From positions 1,302,001 through 1,366,000 of the forward strand of contig CM061223.1 of the NCBI GenBank assembly GCA_030844895.1: a stretch of DNA of 64,000 nucleotides, read 5' to 3'. The translations under genes and the position numbers were made by a program. This DNA is from Ambrosia x helenae. Its lineage: Eukaryota > Streptophyta > Magnoliopsida > Asterales > Asteraceae. This document shows, in pieces, positions 21,168 through 29,814 of the stretch (positions are counted from its first letter, which is position 1; each line of letters begins with the position of its first letter). The notes beneath the pieces are model-generated. The model saw only the letters and a list, made by a program, of their open reading frames with translations. It was not told the DNA's origin and did no database searches.

Positions 21168-21890
21168 GGGAAAATGGATTTAAATACTCCCAACTATCGC
21201 CTGTTGGCGGATAATACTCCCAACTATCACTTTGGCCAATAACACTCCCAACTTTCAACTTAGTTTGTTTCATCACCCCCAAACTAACTGAGGTCTAACC
21301 CAATTAGTGTTTCGTGGCCAAAATGTAAAAACTTAAACTTAATGGACAATGTACGTGGCACAAATGTAAAAACGTAAACTTAAAAGGACCTTTTTGAAAC
21401 TTTATTATTATTATAAATCCCTTACCCCCCCCCCCCCACTTTCTTCTTCTTCTTGTGACCTGACAGACCTCCACCATCCCCACCAACCACCGCCTCCACC
21501 TTCATCCCCAACAACCACCGCCTCCACCATCATCCCCTACAACCACCAGACGTGTGTGTGAAAGACAAGATGATCGGAATGATTTATCGAGCAATTAATC
21601 AATAGATTGGTACCTACCGGAAAAGTGATCAGAGACTGAACGGAATTCAGATAGGAGACAAAACCAGTCACCCGATTTCCAGACTTGATACTACACACAC
21701 ATCGATGCGTGTGTGGGCATTAAGATAATCAGAAGGTTTAGAAACAGATACTAACCGGGTTAGACCTCAGTTAGTTTGGGGGTGATGAAACAAACTAAGT
21801 TGAAAGTTGAGAGTGTTATTTGCCAAAGTGATAATTGGAAGTATTATCCACCAACAGGCGATAGTTAGAAGTATTTAAATCAATTTTCCC
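21168..21890. mobile_element. Mutator-like MITE with 9 bp target duplication
   Basis: Inverted ends of about 130 bp (left GGGAAAATGGATTTAAATAC, right reversed GGGAAAATTGATTTAAATAC) include a shared block around TTAGTTTGTTTCATCACCCC. TATTATTAT flanks both sides exactly (21159-21167, 21891-21899). The roughly 450 bp interior has a run of 13 C, a CTTCTTCTTCTT tract, repeated CCACCGCCTCCACC phrases and unique sequence that may be captured host DNA. No transposase. Confidence 0.85.
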
Positions 21891-22096
21891 TATTATTATT
21901 ACACTTAGATGGGAGGCGTCGTGGCCAATTGGCATTTTCGTCATCTTACGATAATATAATAGATTAATGGTCGGTTGACTTGTATTAATTATATTGTTAC
22001 TATACATACATAAAAGTAACATATTTTTAGTAACTCATAATTCACGATTTACTTTCCTTACATAACTTGTTTATAATTTTACAATCCTTTTCAATA

Positions 22097-22105
22097 ATAT
22101 ATAAA
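22097..22105 (+). promoter_or_regulatory. Possible TATA box of the TOR1-like gene
   Basis: TATATAAAT lies about 190 bp upstream of the ATG, followed by a C-rich, A/C-repeat leader typical of plant 5' UTRs. Other AT-rich stretches nearby could serve equally well. Confidence 0.3.
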
Positions 22106-22284
22106 TCAATCAAAATATACATATATGATATATCCAATTCCATGTTCTCATGTTCCTCCCCACGTTCTCCTCTCTCCATTCATAAGCAAAACCATTCCGT
22201 GCACTCCCAGTAAAACTCTTAACCACCGTCCACCACCACACAACCACCACACCACCACCGTACATTACTCTCTATATTAATAAT

Positions 22285-25200
22285 ATGTCTCTTTCCAAAC
22301 GAGTATCCTTACCTCCACAACCACCATCACAACCTAACCAAGACCTCAAACACCGTGTCATCACCTGCCTCAACAAACTCTCCGATCGCGACACTCTCTC
22401 CGTCGCCACAACCGAGCTCGAATCCATCGCACTCACCCTCACACACGACTCATTCGCTCCGTTCCTCACCTACCTCTCCAATACGACGTCGTCTGACAAA
22501 TCTCCTGTACGGAAACAATGCGTTCGTTTATTAGGCCTTTTATCCGTAACACACGGAGACGCTTTATCCCCACACGTGTTTAAAATGCTCTCCTCCATCA
22601 TCCGACGGTTACGTGACCCTGATTCAGCCGTTAGATCTGCCTGTGTTGCTTCCGTGACGTCAATCGCGTCGGAGATTACGTCACCTTCGTTTTCTTCGTT
22701 ATCCAAGCCGTTAGTTGACGCCGTGATGACGGAACAGGATCATAACTCGCAGATCGGGTCGGCGTTATGTTTATCTGCAGCTATTGAAGCGTCGATGGAT
22801 CCTGAACCGGTTTATTTGCAGAAACTGTTGCCTAGGGTTTTGAAGCTGGTTAAATCGGATGGGTTTAAAGCTAAACCGGCTTTGTTGTCTGTTATTGGAA
22901 GCATTGCTGGTGCTGGTGGAACCGGTTTAAACCGGAGTTTGGTGAATTCGTTGGTTTTGTGTTTGGTTGAGTTTTTGAGCAGTGAGGATTGGGCCGCTAG
23001 GAAGGCGGCCGTTGAGGCGTTGGGACGGTTAGCGGTTACGGAGAAAGAGAATTTGACTTCTTTTAGGTCTTCGTGTATTGTTTCTTTGGAGAATAAGAGA
23101 TTTGATAAGGTATTATTTATCAATCATGTTTGTGTGTTATGTATTAAGCTAGTTATTACGTCATCTGGTTCTTAAATCAGGTCTAGTTAGGGTGTGCACG
23201 GTTTGGTTATTAGTCTAAATTGAAAACGAAGTTATCGGTTAATCTATTTTATTAACTAATTGGTTTTAGGTTAGTTGGTTCGGTTTTGTTCAGTTAATTT
23301 GTTGGTTTTTGGTTAATAACTAAAACCGAACTTGGGCAATAATTTTTGCTTAAAAATACATGAATTGGATGTATGTAGGGCTGGAAACAAATTGAACTTT
23401 CAATGAACCGTTCATGAACTGTTCGGCGGGAAGTTCGTTTGTGTTCGTTTAGTTAAAAGAACGAACATAAACAGAGGCCACGTTCGTTCGTTTATGTTCC
23501 TGAATGTTCGGTAACGTGTTCGTTTATGTTCGATAGTTTAATAAGGTTTTTAATTTTTATAATTTGTCTTAATATTAATTTATTTTTATTTATTTAACCC
23601 AAATAAATAAGTAAACTTCTATGTATGTGAGTTCGATTTTATTAGAAAGTTAATATATGTCCGTTTGTATTTGTTTCTATTCATGAACAAAATTAACAAA
23701 TGAACACAAATGAACACGAGCATGATTGTTTTCTTAACAAACGAACACGAACAAAAAATCTCATTTGGTTAGTGTTTATGAACTGTTCGTGAACACATAT
23801 TTTCCTTAACAAACGAACATGAACAAGGCCTTGTTCGGGTTCGTTCGGTTCGTTTGCAGCCCTAGATGTATGAGCTAATTATGACGTTGTCCGGTTCTTA
23901 GATCGGGTCTGGTGGTAGGAACACTTAAAGCGTCTGGTTTGATGTCGTGTCTGATTGTGAAAACATTACCTCACCTACTTAAAAGCCTGTATATATTTAA
24001 ATACTAACATATAAAGGTAGTTTGTGAATCAATGATTTGTACATTGGTCATTACTCACTTACTAAAAGTTGTATTATATTTGAATACTAATTACTAACAT
24101 GTAAAGGTAGTTTGTGAATCAATGATTCGAACATTGGTTTGCTGTCCCGTCTGATTGTGAAAACATTACTCACTTACTAAAAGTTGTATTATATTTGAAT
24201 TACAAATGTGACAGGTGAAAGTAGTTCGTGAATCAATGAATCAGACATTGGAATTGTGGAAGGAGATTCCAGATGAGGTTCCTGCTTCACCTCAGTTGAA
24301 TGGCAATTCATCATCTTCTAAAGGTAAACTTTAGTTTGTGATTGACTTTAATTACGCTTTTAGCGGTTGACCTTAAGTTGATTACAATTATAGACTTTGA
24401 AAAGGCGGTAAAGACACATTAATTAGTTGTTGTTTGCTTTTGATTATGTGTTTCTATTATGTTTAATTTGTTTGGTCAAGGAATAGTTAAGTGGTGGTTG
24501 GTTGGTAGTATGTGAAACATTTAGGTGAGCTAACTTATAGATTATTCATACCTTGAAAGGAAAGCTGGCTAACTAAACCACCTCATTATCAAAAACAATA
24601 ATTAAAGTTGAAACATTTTGTTTTCATTGGTTCCTTTATTTTAGAATTTGGGAGCTTTAGACTCTTTATGTTGCTTGTTGGATGGCAATTGTGACACTTC
24701 TTGATGATTAAAGTCATGGCATGATGTATTTCCATATTCCATGCTTAATGATGTTTGGTCAATTTCTTGGTAGCATGCCTTTTTATTTTCATCTTATAAT
24801 ATTACTTGCATTCAATGTTCTTAGAAGCATACCACACCGGCTGGTTGGGCTGGGACCGGCTACATAAGTGGTCATGGTCATGCTGAGTCTAGTTGACCGG
24901 CTCCACTTGAACAAGTTTCGTCCTATTTTGTCTTCCGAAATCTCATTTTAGTCATCCATTTGCTAGTTCATGCTTCACATTTTGTTTATTTCAGACTTCA
25001 TATTTGGTTAACATTGCAAATCCACACCCAAATATAAATTAGTTCTATTATCTATATCTTTACCTTGCTTGATAGTTATTTCCATGCTTCATAGTTACGA
25101 TAACATTGCTTGTAAGTTGTAGCTCGATATTCCATGCTTGATAATTATTTTCATATGTAGTCCCTGCTACTAGTTTGGAAACTTCACCAAAGGAAAGAAT

Positions 25201-26539
25201 TCCCAGTAGCAAGCATTCGCCAATTCATCGTTCATCTCCAACTGCAACACCAAGTAGAAGTCCTCCAAAGAGTAATTACAAGAAACAGACTGCTTCACTT
25301 GCTAGAAAGATGGATTTTGACCAAAAAACTGATACACAAGTGAACTTTCCTGTACCGGAGCCTGAATCTGCTAGAAAGATGAGTTTTGACCAAAAAAACA
25401 ATACAAAAGTCAGCGTTGCTGTACCCGAGCCTGCATCTGCTAGAAAGATGAGTTTTGACCAAAAAACCAATACAAAAGTCAGCATTGCTGTACCTGAGCC
25501 TGCATCTGCTAGAAAGATGAGTTTTGACCAAAAAACCAATACAAAAGTCAGCATCCCTGTACCCGAGCCTGAAGGTGATACATTGGATATTGATAAAAAC
25601 ATCATCTTAGAAACAGAAAAAAGAGTAATTTCCAACAAAACAAGATTTGGTTCTCGTGTGGTTCCGGTTATTGATGAAAGTGAATTCGATAGAGACATGA
25701 ATGCCAACCCAATTGAATGTGCTTTTGAAATTCAAAAGGAGGTTGAAGATTTATCCCGGATTCAAAAACAGCTTGTTCAGATTGAAAATCAACAGTCAAA
25801 TCTCTTGAATCTTTTACAGGTAATACAAAGTTTTGTACATTGTATATTCATGAGATCATCATACTCAGTTACTCCCACCAAACACTTAGCAATCGGGACA
25901 AACCCGATTGCTGCATGTACCCCCTTGTCATTTGGCTATCAACGCCACCACATGATGCATGATTAACCGTCCGTCATCTTTAATATTATTTTCACGAAAT
26001 TAATAAGATAACGTTAAAATTAGTGCAACTTTACTTTTGCCCCCCAAGGACCACACATATATACATTATATGCGCACAACTGTAAGCGGTGCCATGTATA
26101 TTCATGAGACATTTTACTTATTATTTACCTCTTTTCTTTTTATTTTCAGAAATTTATTGGGAGTTCACGTAGTGGAATGAATTCTTTGGAGACGCGAGTA
26201 AATGGTCTAGAAAAGACACTGGATGAGATATCATATGATTTCGCAATATCAACCGGGAGAGTTTCCAGAACTGATTCTTGTTGTATGGGTACTGAGTTTT
26301 TGAGTCCTAAATATTGGCGGAGGGCAGAAGGGTCATTTCCCAGTTTAAGGTCGCCTTTTCGTGGAGGTAACCAATCACACATTGACACGTGTTTGCCAAG
26401 AAGCGGGTTTGAAAATCAAGGCAGAGGTATTGATACATCATCGAATGCTCGAAAGAAGAAAGCCGCACAAGGGCAGAATCGTAATTTTGATAGATTTGAT
26501 GGGGGCTTTTTGGCCAATTGCATACAGCAGAGAATGTAA
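22285..26539 (+). CDS. TORTIFOLIA1/SPIRAL2-like microtubule-associated protein (4 coding exons)
   Basis: Coding exons read from splice sites and phase: 22285-23109, 24215-24323, 25161-25819 and 26150-26539, joined in frame to about 660 residues. Residues 1-275 are HEAT/ARM-type helical repeats matching plant TOR1 (LKHRVITCLNKLSDRDT, VRKQCVRLLGLL, LRDPDSAVRSACV, EDWAARKAAVEALGRLA). Exon 2 gives the conserved VKVVRESMNQTLELWKEIP. Exon 3 is Ser/Pro-rich and basic, then has four 23-residue tandem repeats (359-450) and a coiled-coil-like stretch; exon 4 continues it (SLETRVNGLEKTLDEISYD). TOR1/SPR2 proteins bind cortical microtubules and control directional growth (family knowledge). It stops before the C-terminal domain of full-length TOR1, so it resembles the shorter TOR1-like members. 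Intron 1 hosts a hAT MITE. Confidence 0.9.
23185..23335. mobile_element. Partial MITE in intron 1
   Basis: It starts TTAGGGTGTGCACGGTTTGG and contains GGTTAGTTGGTTCGGTTTTG-type repeats, the style of hAT-like MITEs. No matching right end was identified. Confidence 0.35.
23376..23864. mobile_element. hAT MITE in intron 1 with perfect 8 bp duplication
   Basis: Left end TAGGGCTGGAAACAAATTGAAC; right end reversed TAGGGCTGCAAACGAACCGAAC. GATGTATG flanks both ends exactly (23368-23375, 23865-23872), diagnostic of hAT. The interior is rich in GAACGAAC/GTTCGTTC repeats. 489 bp, non-coding. Confidence 0.92.
23925..24250 (+). repeat. Tandem copies of the intron 1/exon 2 boundary
   Basis: The phrase AAAGGTAGTTTGTGAATCAA is found near 24016 and 24105, and as the real exon 2 start near 24215 (AAAGTAGTTCGTGAATCAA). 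Shared upstream sequence includes GTCTGATTGTGAAAACATTA and CTTACTAAAAGTTGTATTAT. Only the last copy has a GACAG acceptor and an open downstream frame. Confidence 0.75.
25301..25576 (+). repeat. Four 69 bp coding tandem repeats in TOR1-like exon 3
   Basis: Units at 25301, 25370, 25439 and 25508 each encode 23 residues of the form ARKMSFDQKTNTKVS.xVPEPxS. Copies 2-4 are nearly identical; copy 1 is the most diverged. The length is a multiple of three, so the frame is kept. Confidence 0.95.
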
Positions 26540-27265
26540 AACCAGGTATTTGAATTTCTATTACATTATGATCCATTTTCTTTTAGATGAGTGGAGTCAG
26601 CCGTCAGGTTATGTTTTGTGTAGAAAACTAGAAATAGGTCAACCCATATCGAATCAAATGAACTATTTAGAATTGAACTGGTCAAATGGGTTTAAACTCG
26701 AAAGTCTCCTAACATGTATTTTAGCATATAAAACCTCTCAAATCATCTTATTAAATACCTTTTTAATCATATATGACCCTCTAATTATTTATAAAAAAAG
26801 GTTAACGACGTAGCCGATGTCAAGATTTGGCACTTTTAACTTGTTCTAATCCTATTTTAATTATTATCTCAGATTTATATAAGGTGATAGAGTATCAGCA
26901 CTTGAGAGGATCAGGTACATACATTTAGGCTATGTTATATTACACGCATTGTCATTGAGATATGTTCTGTACAGAGAAGCCCTGTTTTCTTTCTTTTTTT
27001 TTTTTAATTTCTTTCCATATACACACCATTTGGTTATTATATTCATGATTAAAATTTAAAAGTTTTAAGATTAAATGTTTGCAAGTTTATTTCTTCTACA
27101 TTTACGTTGTATTTATACACACCTTATAATGTGTTTATACAAAAGTGTTTCTGCCAATCTCGAGTCTCTTCTAATCCATGCCAGTTTTAGGCGTTTTACC
27201 CCAAAGCAGACACCAAAAACGCGTCAAATGTTAAATGTATATTATAAGGTTTAAACCTGAAAATT
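26540..27265 (+). other. 3' flank/3' UTR of the TOR1-like gene
   Basis: Immediately after the stop the sequence reads CCAGGTATTTG, a plausible donor for a 3' UTR intron; a matching exon may lie around 26870-26960. A T/C-rich tract occurs near 26990. No separate gene is supported. Confidence 0.4.
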
Positions 27266-27278
27266 AGACTTATACACG

Positions 27279-27558
27279 TTTGGCCAATGATCTCTAGCTC
27301 ATGTGGTTGGGTATCTTGGGTTCTTCGAAGAAGACCCTGGTTCGATCCATAATGGGTGTGAGTGAGGTAGGGGGTTTTCACCGTTGAGGTGGTTTCTTCC
27401 TGAGGCCGGGTTTGATTTTTTGGGTGAAGGGGTAATCCTGGATGGCGCGCCCTGGTTGTGTGTATATTATGACCCATTGGGAGAGACCCAGTGATTCGAA
27501 CCTGCATAGGTATGGGATAGTATTGATTCTTCGAGGTCTAGACCCAACCTTGTTAAAA
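27279..27558 (+). mobile_element. tRNA-derived SINE
   Basis: A-box-like TAGCTCATGTGGTTGGG and B box TGGTTCGATCC lie near the left end, followed by a GT-rich body ending TTGTTAAAA. AGACTTATACACG (27266-27278) and AGACTTGTACACG (27559-27571) flank it, a 13 bp target duplication with one mismatch. About 280 bp. A second TTCGAACC motif occurs near 27495. Confidence 0.8.
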
Positions 27559-27794
27559 AGACTTGTACACGCGTTTGATGATAATTCACGAAACACTTTA
27601 TAGGAGGGCACCATATGGCTACTATTACTGTATGAGCAACTAAATTATATGCAGAACATGAGAAAACTCTCTCTTCACCGTAGGGCTGCAAGGATTCATC
27701 GTAGGGAACCATGTTTATTACATGTAAACTTGTCAATCTGAATTCCAACATCAAACCAACAATTCGCATCCAATCTTCCCGAACAAGTTCATTC

Positions 27795-27996
27795 AGGGGT
27801 TGTATGGTAGTCTGCACTAAGAGGCTATATCTGAATCGGTTAGATGTTGAGTGTGTTTGCCTTACTTATAAAACACGTATCAATGGTTCATGGAGCCTTC
27901 TAATGGGTAAGTTTTAGAAACATGCTAACTTATTAAGAGATATTCAGATGCTATCTCTAAATCTATTAAGCCACTTAATGGTTGCCAAACACCCCC
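27795..27996. mobile_element. MITE remnant related to the GGGCTGTTTGG family
   Basis: Left AGGGGTTGTATGGTAG and right reversed AGGGGGTGTTTGGCAACC are imperfect inverted ends. The interior has ATTAAG/CTGAAT-style motifs as at 20682-20892. Flanks are TTC/TTA, so the duplication is not exact. Confidence 0.5.
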
Positions 27997-27999
27997 TTA

Positions 28000-28530
28000 A
28001 TCATAATTTGTAAATATATACATTCCTTCACCTCTGGAAATCATAATGTGTGTAATTTACAACTTACTATGGTTCATTGACCACACACTTTAACTAAAAC
28101 AATTTAGCACACATCCTACTTGACCTAATGTTACGTTATAATCCTTGTCACTAAACATCATAGTCTTAAAATTTCCGTCAATTTAATGACATGTTTTAGA
28201 CACTTAAGCTGCCACATCATCAAAAGTCTAACGGAGTTAGGACTCAGTTAGTTTTGATCCGTTTGTGGCCAATATGTTAAAAAGTGAGACTGTTAACGAC
28301 CAATGACCAATAATTTGGATTGTTTAAATTTTAAATCAATTACTATTTATCCTATACTTCTAAACACATTGTGTTCACCACGTCCGTACGGGCCTAATAG
28401 TCTAACACAACTATGAGTCATTTCTAGCTACGCTACAAGCGGGCTTGGTCAAGGATTCTTTAATGCAAATTGGTTGTAACTCATTTCTGATTACACAACA
28501 TTTTTATCTTTATTATAAAGAAGTTTTTAT
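28000..28530. other. Non-coding spacer
   Basis: No supported gene or element boundary. Confidence 0.45.
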
Positions 28531-28546
28531 ATGTATTTTTATTTGA

Positions 28547-28658
28547 AACCATTGGGGTTGGTGGTCTAATGGCAAGGCAAAACCTTTTAATACACTAAAA
28601 GTGTGAGGTCTTGAGTTCAAGTCTCACAAGAAGCAAGAAATTCGTCTTTTAAAAAAAA
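28547..28658 (+). mobile_element. Short tRNA-derived SINE with 16 bp duplication
   Basis: A-box-like TGGTCTAATGGCAAGG and B box GAGTTCAAGTCTC in tRNA spacing, a very short body and an A tail. ATGTATTTTTATTTGA flanks both sides exactly (28531-28546, 28659-28674). Only 112 bp, so essentially a tRNA-like head with a tail. Confidence 0.9.
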
Positions 28659-28951
28659 ATGTATTTTTATTTGATATCTTGCATTAATGTTTGTTCATTA
28701 TTGTATTCTCTATTTTGACTGAAGATCAACATGAAACATAAACATATATTATCTCCCACAAATTATATGCAAGAAAATTATTTTGTAAGTTTAAATTGTG
28801 ATATAGTTTATTAGTAATGACCAATTAGGTACAAAGAATCACTAAATAAGGAAATTGGTAAGTTGATATGAATGATAAGTCAAATTAAATATGGGTTCGG
28901 TTCAGTTTACAAAGTCCTTTTAGTTAAAGTGAAGCCTCTCTTAAAGGATAT

Positions 28952-29219
28952 GGGCTGTTTGGTTGATTAAGTGCAGAATTATTAAGAAGTCTGAATGGTT
29001 AAGTGCTGAATCATTAAGTGTTGTTTTATTGGACCTTTAAATGGTTAGTCTTCTTGTCCTACATTGGTAGGGGAAGTAAACATGGATTCATTCAGTGCTT
29101 AATGGTTCAACATCCCAAGTCTTAATGGTTCAGCCTTAACTATTCTATTCAGATGCTGAAACAAACACACTAGTGTTGAATGATTCAGATGCTCATTAAA
29201 AGCCTTACCAAACAGCCCT
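28952..29219. mobile_element. PIF/Harbinger-like MITE (GGGCTGTTTGG family)
   Basis: Left GGGCTGTTTGGTTGATTAAG; right reversed GGGCTGTTTGGTAAGGC. The interior has CTGAATGGTTAAG repeats like the copy at 20682-20892. Flanking triplets (TAT/TAA) are not an exact match. Confidence 0.7.
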
Positions 29220-29681
29220 AAAGGCGGGAGTCTTGGGAGAATCATAACCTTTACAAATAATAAGCCAAATTATGCTGTATTGATTTGTATGTATAGAACT
29301 CAATTACTAAATACACATCTTTTTAAATAATAAAATATGATATATCTGATATATCCATGAACTTGAGGGAAAGCTAGCTATGACTGTAATGTATCGTTCT
29401 AATTAAGTGATATAAAGATTAAACACATTTTAACAAGCACGTTAAATGTTTTACGCATTTTATTAGCTTGAATAGTTAATTCTAAACTATAGTCATGCAA
29501 AGAAATAAATTGTGCTCCACATTTATCAAAAAATAAAAAAGCTAACGCTTTATAGATGAATATTCGTGAAAATGTATGAGTCTTGCAAAATATTCATCTC
29601 ACCCACACATGTTAACATGCTCTTTTTAAAATACACATTTCCCTTTTCAAATGCAAAAAAATAACTTAAAACAAAATAAAA
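29220..29681. other. AT-rich non-coding spacer
   Basis: Nothing recognised up to the LTR of Copia B. Confidence 0.45.
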
Positions 29682-29814
29682 TGTAATAGCCGAAATATTT
29701 ATAGATAGGATTTCATATTAATTTGTATTTAACAATGTTTCCTATTCTATTGTAATTAGTTATAATCATCCCATAAATATGGGACTAGAGTTTTCTATAT
29801 AATGGGAAACCCCT
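29682..29814 (+). repeat. 5' LTR of Copia B (3' end deleted)
   Basis: Starts TGTAATAGCCGAAATATT and matches 34223-34355 with one mismatch (C versus G near 29742). Similarity stops after AAACCCCT. Confidence 0.85.

Noticed and set aside
28547..28658. A tRNA gene
   Set aside because: A and B boxes fit, but the cloverleaf is not convincing, an A tail follows and a 16 bp target duplication flanks it; it is a SINE.
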